The notes under the pieces are model-generated. The model was given only the letters and a program-made list of their open reading frames with translations, was not told the DNA's origin and ran no database searches. A DNA stretch of 34,029 nucleotides from Eubacterium sp. CAG:251 (GTDB lineage Bacteria > Bacillota > Clostridia > Oscillospirales > Acutalibacteraceae), in assembly GCA_000436835.1 (NCBI GenBank), contig FR889157.1:26115-60143 (forward strand). Direction: 5' to 3'. This document shows, piece after piece, positions 16,157 to 22,509 of the stretch. The translations under genes and the position numbers were made by a program. Positions within the stretch are counted from its first letter, which is position 1; each line of letters begins with the position of its first letter.

Positions 16157-16864
16157 ATGATAGGAATTATCGGTGCAATGGATACCGAGGTTGATAACAT
16201 CAAAGCTCAGGTAAAAGGCAAAACAGTCAGCGAAGTTGCCGGGGTTGAATTTGTTTGCGGCTTTATTGAAGACGTGACCGTCTGCGTTGCAAAATGCTCG
16301 CCGGGTAAGGTCAATGCCGCTTTGTGCGCTCAGGCTATGATTGATAATTTTGATATCGATTTGATTATCAACGTCGGTGTTGCCTGCTCGCTTTCAAACG
16401 ACGTTGTTATCAAAAACGTTGTTATCGCAAGCGACGTTTGCGAATATGATATTGATATTACCGCTTTGGGTGAGCCGAGAGGTTTTATCAACGGGCTTAA
16501 TGTTATCAAAGTTAAGGCAGATGAAAAAATTTCCGAGCTTTTGGCACGTACAGCCATTTCCTGCGGTGAAAAAATTCATAGGGGAACAATAGCAAGCGGT
16601 GATACTTTTATAGCAAGCAGCGAGCTTAAGGATATGCTCAAAAATGAATTTGGCGCAATTTGCGGCGAAATGGAGGGCGGCGCAATAGGCCACACCTGTG
16701 CCGCTAATAACATTCCTTTTGCCGTTTTGCGTTCAATCAGCGACGGCGGAGATGAAAATTCCCAACTTGATTATCCCACATTTAAAAAAATCGCCGCAGA
16801 AATCTCTACGACGATTATACTTGAATTTATTAAGCTTCAAAAAAACCAATACACTTTATTCTAA
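16157..16864 (+). CDS. mtnN: 5'-methylthioadenosine/S-adenosylhomocysteine nucleosidase
   Basis: Hydrolyses MTA and SAH to adenine and the thioribose product, recycling by-products of SAM use. The 235 residues open with IGIIGAMDTEVDNI (Glu11 equals the catalytic Glu12 of E. coli MtnN) and continue with YDIDITALG, IASGDTFI, the substrate-binding CGEMEGGAIGH (Glu173) and RSISDGGD with the catalytic Asp196. The aromatic position before DIDITALG is Tyr where many relatives have His. The start at 16157 is set by GGGAG 8 bases before it. It converges on the XRE gene with a 9-base overlap of the 3' ends and no terminator between. Confidence 0.93.
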   Translation: MIGIIGAMDTEVDNIKAQVKGKTVSEVAGVEFVCGFIEDVTVCVAKCSPGKVNAALCAQAMIDNFDIDLIINVGVACSLSNDVVIKNVVIASDVCEYDIDITALGEPRGFINGLNVIKVKADEKISELLARTAISCGEKIHRGTIASGDTFIASSELKDMLKNEFGAICGEMEGGAIGHTCAANNIPFAVLRSISDGGDENSQLDYPTFKKIAAEISTTIILEFIKLQKNQYTLF

Positions 16865-17512
16865 AACGAATGTATTGTAAATAATATTCTCTGCATTTTC
16901 AATAAGGCTGTGAAGCGCCGTTTTCTCGCCGAGGTCCGAGCCTGTTCTCGATTTATCCTCAATGAAAACGAATTTTGCGTCCTCAACCGAAAGTGCAGCC
17001 GAAGCAAGCTCTCTGCCGAGAGTATAGTCAAGGCTGAACAATTCCTTAGGAAGCAACCCTGCTTTTGCAAGCGTAATTGCTCCACGATAAACGCACAGCG
17101 TATAGTAATCCGAAACATATTTCAGCGCACCCTCGTCGCTTCCTGTTGCAACAAGGTCAAGCAAATATTTTGTTGCTTTGCCGAGAGCAAAAACGGAAAA
17201 TTCACCGTTTTCCTCTTCCTGTTTATTCATAGCGTCAAAGTCAAAGCCGTTTCTGCTTTCGCTTACACCTAAAAGATAATCGGTTGTAACGCTGTAATAT
17301 TCACTGCAACGTATAACAAAATCAAGCCCACATTCCCTAATGCCTTTTTCATAATGGCTCAAAAGTGCTTGAGAAATTCCAAGGTCAGTTGCCGCTTTCT
17401 TTTGGCTGATACCTCTTTCTCTTCTGAGTTCAGAGAGTTTTAATGCAAATTTTGAATTTTTTTCGTTTTTATCAGCTTTTGCGGCTTTCTTTTCATCTTT
17501 TTTTGTACTCAT
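16856..17512 (-). CDS. XRE-family transcriptional regulator with long C-terminal domain
   Basis: A 218-residue regulator: Lys-rich N-terminus (1-20), an XRE helix-turn-helix at about 22-80 (LKLSELRRERGISQKKAATDLGISQALLSHYEKG...YYSVTTDYLLGVSES), and a 130-residue helical C-terminal region of unknown fold with no recognised ligand motif. The ATG at 17512 lies 5 bases after AGGTGG. It diverges from the histidine phosphatase gene; the shared promoter region holds four TTTGTAA/TTACAAA elements, including a perfect 10-bp inverted pair, so autoregulation and control of the phosphatase are plausible. Its 3' end overlaps mtnN by nine bases. Confidence 0.85.
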   Translation of the reverse strand: MSTKKDEKKAAKADKNEKNSKFALKLSELRRERGISQKKAATDLGISQALLSHYEKGIRECGLDFVIRCSEYYSVTTDYLLGVSESRNGFDFDAMNKQEEENGEFSVFALGKATKYLLDLVATGSDEGALKYVSDYYTLCVYRGAITLAKAGLLPKELFSLDYTLGRELASAALSVEDAKFVFIEDKSRTGSDLGEKTALHSLIENAENIIYNTFVLE

Positions 17513-17529
17513 AGCAACCACCTCATTTA

Positions 17530-17601
17530 TTACAAATAGTATTATATCACCGTATTACTGTTTGTAAAGTGCGTTGTCCTATTTGTAATATTTTGTAATA
17601 A
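17530..17601. promoter_or_regulatory. Divergent promoters with four TTTGTAA operator elements
   Basis: TTACAAATAG (17530-17539) and CTATTTGTAA (17579-17588) are a perfect inverted pair; further TTTGTAA copies lie at 17561-17567 and 17592-17598. The minus-strand promoter TTTACA (17563-17568), 16-bp spacer, TATAAT (17541-17546) overlaps one of them. A weaker plus-strand promoter, TTGTCC (17574-17579) and TAATAA (17596-17601), overlaps two others. Likely operator array for the adjacent XRE protein; binding is inferred. Confidence 0.6.
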
Positions 17602-17626
17602 TTGGCTTAAAAAGGAGCATTTCACA

Positions 17627-18262
17627 ATGAAATCTTATAATTTATATTTCTTCCGTCACGGGATAACCAAGGGAAACTTAAACGCACAGTATATTGGGCA
17701 TACGGATTTGCCACTCACTACAGATAGTATAAACGAGCTTCATTCAATCAAAGCAAAGTATCACTATCCAAAGGTTGACGCAGTGTTTTCCTCACCGCTG
17801 AAAAGGTGCAAAGACTCGGCTGAGATTATGTTTCCCGATAACACGATTATAACAATTGATGATTTTATCGAATATAACTTCGGCGAATTTGAGCAATGCA
17901 CGGCTGATGATTTAAAAGATAACGAGGATTTTAAAAATTGGATAGGCGGCGACATTTATGCAAAAACGCCGTATGGCGAAAGCAATGCGGAATTTGCGCA
18001 GCGAATTTGTGCCGCATTTGAAAAGGTGATTGACGGCTGTATCAAAACGGGAACACAAAATATTGCAATTGTCGGCCACGCAGGCGTGCTTATGACCCTT
18101 CTTTCCTGCTACGGCTTGCCCGAAGCGCCTATGGCTCATTGGCAAATGGACCCCGGCTACGGCTTCAGGCTTCGTATCACCCCATCGCTTTGGATGCGAG
18201 CAAACAAGATTGAGGTTATCGATACCGCACCTGAGAGTATGCAGTCGGTTGCGAATAAATAG
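17627..18262 (+). CDS. Histidine phosphatase family protein (phosphoglycerate mutase-like)
   Basis: A 211-residue cytosolic phosphatase of the branch 1 histidine phosphatase superfamily. The FFRHG motif gives the phospho-accepting His11 with Arg10, followed by SSPLKRCKDSAEI (Arg60), EYNFGEFE (Glu82) and VGHAG (His151), the complete catalytic set. Substrate is not predictable; relatives include CobC-like and broad phosphomonoesterases, and no cobalamin genes are nearby. An AAGGAG precedes the ATG. It is divergent from the XRE gene and probably under its control. The final codons and stop lie in a dispersed repeat (18246 onward), so the C-terminus is repeat-derived. Confidence 0.88.
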   Translation: MKSYNLYFFRHGITKGNLNAQYIGHTDLPLTTDSINELHSIKAKYHYPKVDAVFSSPLKRCKDSAEIMFPDNTIITIDDFIEYNFGEFEQCTADDLKDNEDFKNWIGGDIYAKTPYGESNAEFAQRICAAFEKVIDGCIKTGTQNIAIVGHAGVLMTLLSCYGLPEAPMAHWQMDPGYGFRLRITPSLWMRANKIEVIDTAPESMQSVANK

Positions 18263-18310
18263 GCGACCAATGGTCGCCCCTACGGTACGTCGAAAGAAAT
18301 TCCGTGTTTG
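18246..18310. repeat. Dispersed repeat, plus-strand copy
   Basis: Two blocks, 18246-18264 (contains GCGAATAAATAGGC) and 18287-18310 (contains CGAAAGAAATTCCGTGTTTG), recur in the same order on the minus strand at 25047-24994; the second block is identical over 24 bp and the first differs at one base. Between the blocks this copy carries GGCGACC-AAT-GGTCGCC and the CCCCTACG core shared with the repeat at 4042-4103. The histidine phosphatase stop codon is inside the first block. Confidence 0.75.
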
Positions 18311-18409
18311 AGAAACGGGCGAACAACGGTATTCCAAAATTTGCCACAGCAAGTTTTAAGTGATACGCAGTTTGCAACGACGTAAGGTTGCGAAGAAATA
18401 GTCAGAATT

Positions 18410-18462
18410 GGATTTTTAGTGAAGGGAGCTGTACGTTTGTACTGCCCCTTTGCTAAAAATTC
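18410..18462. repeat. Long imperfect hairpin in the 18263-18623 spacer
   Basis: GGATTTTTAG (18410-18419) pairs with CTAAAAATTC (18453-18462); inside, AAGGG pairs with CCTTT and GTAC with GTAC. A second, short stem, GCAAC-GACGTAAG-GTTGC, lies just upstream (about 18374-18391). No open reading frame uses this 361-bp spacer, which otherwise holds repeat sequence and the structured element at 18487-18585. Confidence 0.5.
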
Positions 18463-18486
18463 AAAGTGCCCAACGTTTTGTCGCCG

Positions 18487-18585
18487 TATCCTTTAGGATA
18501 TTAAGACAAAACGTTCAAATGTTATTGATATAAAAAATTAAGGAATTAGAAAAACGTAGATAAATACGTATTTCTAATTCCTTTT
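18487..18585. repeat. Structured repeat, copy A (47-bp core plus covarying hairpin)
   Basis: A small TATCC/GGATA stem (18487-18500) leads into a 47-bp core (18498-18544) identical to 22223-22269. It is followed by a 17-bp hairpin, 18542-18558 with 18565-18581, a 6-base loop and one mismatch, then TTTT. The core also holds GACAAAACGTT, which pairs with AACGTTTTGTC at 18472-18482. Hairpin arms differ from copy B but keep pairing. Read either way the hairpin is followed by T-rich sequence, so it probably also ends the convergent phosphatase and DUF3048 transcripts. Confidence 0.75.
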
Positions 18586-18623
18586 CTGTTTCGGCACGGT
18601 TGTGGCTGCTTATTCACAACCGA

Positions 18624-20021
18624 CTATTTAACTGCTCCGCCGTTGTTTGATGATGCATATCCAATCCAGGTTGTGCCCACGTTAAGCTTTACATCATTTC
18701 CGTTTGTATCCTTAATTACAAGAACGCCGTTGTTTACGCTCCAGTTAATATCAATAACTGTTCCGTTTGTTGCAAGCTTGCCCTTGCCGCCTGCAAGTTT
18801 ATAGTTGCAGTAAACCTCGGATGAGCCGCTGTTTTTGTAGTTAGACTTTGAAACGTATTCGGTCTTATCAAAAAGAACAAGAAGATTTTTTCTTGCAACG
18901 TCAGTCTTGTAATCGTTTGAATGATACATCTTGTCGCTTGAGTCGTATGTCCAATCTCTTGTAGATGTTCTGTTAGAGAAAGTAAGTCCGAGAGCTTTAC
19001 ATTCTTTATCGCTTACCGTCGACTCCTCGCTTGCGAAATTGAACTTTGTATATTTGCTTTCATTAGCGTCTGTTCTAAAGCCCTCACCTTTAATAGCACC
19101 GGCAATCTTTGAGCCGTACATAACGCCGGTATGCTCGGTTGATACACCTCTTGAGGAATCCCTGCCAAAGAGTGCAACCTTGCCTGAATATGTCATTTGG
19201 TTGATATGGTCAACTTTGTCCTGCCTAAAGATTGTGTTAGCACCGATATAGTTAGTGCCTCTCTTCGTCTGGCTCTGTCCCCAATGGAGGAAAATAGCGT
19301 CAAAAAGCTCTGAAAATTTAATGTAAGGAGGCCTTGCACTTCTCATCGGTCCGATTTGTGACGGAACGGCAGTATAATCTGCATACATCCAAAGCATTCT
19401 TGTTTCTCCGCCTTCAACCTCACCTTCAACAATAATGTCAGGCGGATTCTTGCTGTCGGCAATACCCCATTGCGGCCTTGCAGAAACAGAGTTTTCAACT
19501 ACGCAGGCAATCGGTCTTTTGCCTACTGCCTTTTCATTAAAATCACTTTCGCCCGTAAGCGGATTTGTTTTGGTCACTACAGGTGCCGCTGTTGTTTGCT
19601 CCTGAGTAGTCTGCGGTGCAGTCGTTTGAGGCTCCTTGCTCTTGTTTTTAACAATAAATGCGGCTGCAACTGCAATTGCAACGATTAATACTGCAACAAT
19701 CGCAATAATAATCGGCTTTTTATTTCCTTTTTTTGGTGGCTTTTTGTCATTAGCCATATTAACAGCTTCCTTTCTTGTTACCTTTGGGGCATTATCCCTA
19801 TCGGCTGAATTAAAAGCAGAAAAATCGTCAAAGCTTAGGCTTTCCTTTTTAGGCTCTTCCTTAATTTCCGGTTTAAATTCAGGTTCAGCCGCCTTCGGCG
19901 CTTCTTCCTCCTGCTTTGCAAAACTAAGCGGCGCTTCCGGCTTTTTCGGCTTTTCTTCCTTCGGCGCATTTATATTTTTAATTTCTTTTAAAATTTCATT
20001 TAATTCTTCTGAATCGGGCAT
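18624..20021 (-). CDS. DUF3048 (YerB-like) membrane-anchored protein with acidic/basic cytoplasmic extension
   Basis: A 465-residue protein: cytoplasmic, disordered Glu/Lys/Pro-rich region (1-100), one membrane segment PIIIAIVAVLIVAIAVAAAFIV (103-124), a Thr/Gln/Pro linker, then an extracytoplasmic DUF3048 domain (about 152-460; RPIACVVENSVSARPQWGIA, DIIVEGEVEGGETRMLWMY, PSQIGPMRSARPPYI, AIFLHWGQSQ). Bacillus YerB has the same domain but is a lipoprotein. Function is unknown for the family; an envelope role is inferred from topology. The start at 20021 follows AAAGGAG. The first residues, EELNEILKEIKNI, resemble the N-terminus of the LCP protein at 25053-26690. A -10 TACAAT (minus strand, 20053-20058) and a weak -35 lie upstream. 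Confidence 0.87.
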   Translation of the reverse strand: MPDSEELNEILKEIKNINAPKEEKPKKPEAPLSFAKQEEEAPKAAEPEFKPEIKEEPKKESLSFDDFSAFNSADRDNAPKVTRKEAVNMANDKKPPKKGNKKPIIIAIVAVLIVAIAVAAAFIVKNKSKEPQTTAPQTTQEQTTAAPVVTKTNPLTGESDFNEKAVGKRPIACVVENSVSARPQWGIADSKNPPDIIVEGEVEGGETRMLWMYADYTAVPSQIGPMRSARPPYIKFSELFDAIFLHWGQSQTKRGTNYIGANTIFRQDKVDHINQMTYSGKVALFGRDSSRGVSTEHTGVMYGSKIAGAIKGEGFRTDANESKYTKFNFASEESTVSDKECKALGLTFSNRTSTRDWTYDSSDKMYHSNDYKTDVARKNLLVLFDKTEYVSKSNYKNSGSSEVYCNYKLAGGKGKLATNGTVIDINWSVNNGVLVIKDTNGNDVKLNVGTTWIGYASSNNGGAVK

Positions 20022-20052
20022 TTTGATGCTCCTTTCAATTTTTAATATACAT

Positions 20053-20138
20053 ATTGTACCATATATGTACTTAAATTTCACTATATTTTTGTTAAAATTT
20101 GAAATTTTATTGATTTAAAAGAACACGTGTAGTAAAAT
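20053..20138. promoter_or_regulatory. Divergent promoters, DUF3048 gene and actin-like gene
   Basis: Plus strand: TTGATT (20110-20115), 17 bp, TAAAAT (20133-20138), just upstream of the gene at 20162. Minus strand: GTGAAA (20076-20081), 17 bp, TACAAT (20053-20058). The plus-strand spacer contains the palindrome ACACGTGT. Confidence 0.55.
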
Positions 20139-20161
20139 ACATATTGTCGGGAGGCGATTTT

Positions 20162-20785
20162 TTGGCTAAAACAATACCTATGATTATCACTAACAACAGC
20201 ATATTGATTAAGGATAAGGAGTCGGGTGAATTTAAAACATTTACAATGCCTGCACTTATTGAAACTCCGAATATTCCTTTTTATCATCAATTTGCCGAAA
20301 AAATTGCCGAATGTCAGTATTATTTTAAGGAATTTATGAAAACGATTTACGGAAAAAAGCTTTCTAAGTATATTTTTGCTATAATCGTGCCTGATGATAC
20401 AAGCAGGCTTGAATCAATTTTTATTAACGAATTTTTTGTTAATTCCGACACGTGCAAGGCAGTTGCGCAAATGCCTATGGCGCTGGCACTTCAAAAAGAC
20501 GAAAATAAATATGTTTCAATTTCAAAATCAAGCAGAAACATTGTTGTTGAATATGTAAGAAACCACGAAAGCGTTGTTACAAAATATTATGATATGACAA
20601 CTGCCGACCCAAACGTGATTATGGCAGACGCCGCCAAGCTTCATATTGACCTTGAATACGAAAGCGTGCCGGTTTTTATCAATAATTTTAATATGAATAT
20701 GGACGAATATCTCTCTTTCGGCAATGTTGTAACGCCAAAGCAATTTTTGGATAAAATTGCAGAAATTGATGTTGAAAAACTATAA
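20162..20785 (+). CDS. Unrecognised protein resembling half of an actin-like fold without ATP motifs
   Basis: A 207-residue protein with no family I can name. The TTG at 20162 is preferred because GGGAGG lies about 7 bases upstream and the earlier TTG at 20144 is upstream of that ribosome site. Order of blocks resembles the first half of MreB/FtsA-type proteins: ILIKDKESGEFKTFTMPALI (compare the N-terminal strands and EPSVVA), FKEFMKTIYGKKLSKYIFAIIVPDD (compare the helix and VPxGIT strand), KAVAQMPMALAL (compare LIEEPMAAAIG), YVSISKSSRNIVVEYV (compare MIVDIGGGTTEIAV). The phosphate-loop glycines and acids are missing, so nucleotide binding is unlikely. No membrane segment or signal peptide. 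Soluble, probably a structural or scaffold protein; that is inference. Confidence 0.6.
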   Translation: MAKTIPMIITNNSILIKDKESGEFKTFTMPALIETPNIPFYHQFAEKIAECQYYFKEFMKTIYGKKLSKYIFAIIVPDDTSRLESIFINEFFVNSDTCKAVAQMPMALALQKDENKYVSISKSSRNIVVEYVRNHESVVTKYYDMTTADPNVIMADAAKLHIDLEYESVPVFINNFNMNMDEYLSFGNVVTPKQFLDKIAEIDVEKL

Positions 20786-20787
20786 TA

Positions 20788-20833
20788 AAAAAATCACCTT
20801 TGCAAATCATAATTATTGCAGAGGTGATTTTTT
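20788..20833 (+). terminator. Hairpin ending the actin-like gene and covering the next ribosome site
   Basis: AAAAAATCACCT (20788-20799) pairs with AGGTGATTTTTT (20822-20833), with an inner TGCA/TGCA extension. The descending arm and T-run make a terminator. The same arm contains the GAGGTG ribosome site of the small gene starting at 20834, so folding would also hide that site. Confidence 0.7.
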
Positions 20834-21019
20834 ATGAAAAATAATGATAAAAAAGATAAAAAGAATAAGAAAAACAAAAGCAAATTCAATGATTATACGT
20901 CGTTTTTAAATCCTGAAATTGTTGCAAGCGACCCGCAGGGAATGTATACGGGTGTGCCTGCCGATATGTATTATAACGGCGAACTTGAAAAACCAATCCA
21001 AGACGCAGACGATTTATAA
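20834..21019 (+). CDS. Small Lys-rich conserved hypothetical protein
   Basis: A 61-residue protein with a strongly basic start (12 Lys in the first 20 residues) and an acidic end, MYTGVPADMYYNGELEKPIQDADDL. The SDPQGMYTGVP...PIQDADDL pattern is one I have seen in short clostridial proteins of unknown role, which supports a real gene. GAGGTG lies 7 bases before the ATG but within the downstream arm of a terminator-like hairpin. No membrane segment. Function unknown; the charge split suggests a nucleic-acid or membrane-surface contact, but that is a guess. Confidence 0.65.
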   Translation: MKNNDKKDKKNKKNKSKFNDYTSFLNPEIVASDPQGMYTGVPADMYYNGELEKPIQDADDL

Positions 21020-21042
21020 ATAATCAACATAAACAATAAATA

Positions 21043-21084
21043 AAAAAGATACGCAATGTCAATTAAGGCGTTGCGTATCTTTTT
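21043..21084. terminator. Bidirectional terminator
   Basis: A perfect 14-bp stem, AAAAAGATACGCAA (21043-21056) with TTGCGTATCTTTTT (21071-21084), 14-base loop. It sits between the small plus-strand gene and the convergent azlD and touches the azlD stop. Confidence 0.88.
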
Positions 21085-21412
21085 AGATAAACACAAAATG
21101 TATAAGCAGCATATATCCTATTGTGCCGACGGCGATTGACAAAAGCGTATTCTTTTTCCAAATATGCACCCCGGCAGTCAGCGCAACGCAAATAAGCTGA
21201 GGAATAATATAATTTGCATCACCCTTTTCAAAATCTTTAAGGCAATAAACTATAAGTATACCTAAAATTGCAACAGGCAAAACGTTGCCGAGATATTTAA
21301 TAAACTTCGGCACTTCCTTGCTTTGACCGAAAAGTGCAAAAGGGAAAAGCCTTGTTCCAAACGTGACCGCACCGGCAACGGCAATCATTAAAATAAGGTG
21401 AGAAGTAGTCAT
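21083..21412 (-). CDS. azlD: Branched-chain amino acid export subunit AzlD
   Basis: A 109-residue inner-membrane protein with four hydrophobic segments (LILMIAVAGAVTFGTRLFPF, VLPVAILGILIVYCL, LICVALTAGVHI, LLSIAVGTIGYMLLIHFVF) that matches the small AzlD subunit pairing with AzlC to export branched-chain amino acids or analogues. The conserved TFGTRLFPFALFG motif is present. The start overlaps azlC by four bases (ATGA). Confidence 0.9.
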   Translation of the reverse strand: MTTSHLILMIAVAGAVTFGTRLFPFALFGQSKEVPKFIKYLGNVLPVAILGILIVYCLKDFEKGDANYIIPQLICVALTAGVHIWKKNTLLSIAVGTIGYMLLIHFVFI

Positions 21413-22122
21413 TTCGCCACCTCCTCGGTTTCAAAAAACTTTTTAAATGAGGATAAAATCACAACCGTGATGAGAAGTGAAGGAAGTAAAAATTTATCTG
21501 CCCCGAAAATAATTAAGCAAATTACGGCGCAAAATACACCGACTGCACCGATTATTGCCGATTTTCCTTTGTTATTTCTAATCAAATCTATAAAAATAAC
21601 CACAAAAAGGGCAGTCATTGAAAAATCTATACCCGTAAAATCAATCGGAATAAGCTGGCTTAAAAGCGAGCCGAGCGCAGAACCTGCTATCCAATAAAAA
21701 TGGTTAAACTCGCCGATTAAAAATCTTGCCTTTGTCTCGTCCACATTTTCAGGTACGCTTAAAATTGATGAATTAACGGAATACGTTTCGTCAGTCAGCG
21801 TAAAAATCATAAAAGGATAACGCCATTTTCCCGCTTTGAATTTTTCAATATACGATAAGCCGTAAAACATGTGGCGTGTATTTATAAATAAAGTCATAAG
21901 CGCAGTTGTTGCGATATCCGCTTTTGCGCTGATTAACGACACGAGCAAAAACTGCCCTGAACCGGCATAAACAATAAGCGATATAAATATTGCCCAAAGC
22001 CAATTGTAACCTGCCTTATATAGCATTATGCCGAAAGCCGAGCCTAAGAACAAATAGCCAAACAAAACAGGAAGCGATTGCTTTAGCGCAAATTTTACAG
22101 TCGCACCTTTAGTGTAGTTCAT
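21409..22122 (-). CDS. azlC: Branched-chain amino acid exporter, large subunit AzlC
   Basis: A 237-residue polytopic membrane protein of the AzlC/YgaZ family. Signature regions: QSLPVLFGYLFLGSAFGIML, YAGSGQFLLVSLI, FINTRHMFYGLSYIEKF and the DETYSV loop. It works with AzlD, encoded directly downstream. A promoter, TTGATT (22173-22178), 16-bp spacer, TATAAT (22151-22156), lies upstream. Copy B of the structured repeat begins about 45 bp beyond that -35. Substrate range (leucine, valine or toxic analogues) cannot be told. Confidence 0.92.
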   Translation of the reverse strand: MNYTKGATVKFALKQSLPVLFGYLFLGSAFGIMLYKAGYNWLWAIFISLIVYAGSGQFLLVSLISAKADIATTALMTLFINTRHMFYGLSYIEKFKAGKWRYPFMIFTLTDETYSVNSSILSVPENVDETKARFLIGEFNHFYWIAGSALGSLLSQLIPIDFTGIDFSMTALFVVIFIDLIRNNKGKSAIIGAVGVFCAVICLIIFGADKFLLPSLLITVVILSSFKKFFETEEVAK

Positions 22123-22150
22123 ATTTCCCTCTCTTTTATGTAGTATTAAG

Positions 22151-22178
22151 ATTATAACACTAAAAAGAAATTAATCAA
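22151..22178 (-). promoter_or_regulatory. Promoter of azlCD
   Basis: Minus strand: TTGATT (22173-22178), 16 bp, TATAAT (22151-22156). The leader is about 25 bases with a GAGAGGG ribosome site before the azlC ATG. Confidence 0.7.
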
Positions 22179-22196
22179 GTAATAATATATAAAATC

Positions 22197-22309
22197 ATAG
22201 GAATGCCTCGGACAGCATTCCTATATTAAGACAAAACGTTCAAATGTTATTGATATAAAAAATTAAGGATTAGATATTCGTAAATTGATACGAATACCTA
22301 ATCCTTTTT
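22197..22309. repeat. Structured repeat, copy B (47-bp core plus covarying hairpin)
   Basis: A perfect 10-bp hairpin, ATAGGAATGC (22197-22206) with GCATTCCTAT (22215-22224), leads into the 47-bp core (22223-22269) identical to 18498-18544. Next comes a 16-bp hairpin, 22267-22282 with 22289-22304, again a 6-base loop and one mismatch, then TTTTT. Compared with copy A the stem changes at several paired positions on both sides, while the core is unchanged. On the minus strand the hairpin is followed by TTAATTTTTTATAT and can end the MATE transcript. Confidence 0.75.
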
Positions 22310-22319
22310 CGTAGTGGGT

Positions 22320-22431
22320 CCCCGGAAAGCGTAAGCTTTTTGGGGAAAAGGAGTGAATTGTGCGAAGCACAAGAGACACGTGGCTCCAAATTCACTTGTG
22401 AATTTGGGAGAAACAGTACAGTGTACTGTTT
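22320..22431. repeat. Run of four consecutive hairpins
   Basis: In 112 bp: CCCC(G)GAAAGC-GTAA-GCTTTTT-GGGG (22320-22345), TTGTGC-GAA-GCACAA (22358-22372), CCAAATTCAC-TT-GTGAATTTGG (22386-22407) and AAACAGTACA-G-TGTACTGTTT (22411-22431). The last two are perfect 10-bp stems. This fills the rest of the 387-bp spacer between azlC and the MATE gene. An open frame across it on the minus strand has no family features and I do not call it. Confidence 0.7.
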
Positions 22432-22509
22432 CGTAGCAAGTGAATAAAACAGCACCCGCTCGCAAAATACGGAATTTATCTCACTTTCTCGAAGTCTTTC
22501 AGCGTGTTA

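Noticed and set aside
22270..22455. Minus-strand 61-codon frame in the azlC-MATE spacer
   Set aside because: It runs through four hairpins and the structured repeat, has no ribosome site and no protein-like composition.
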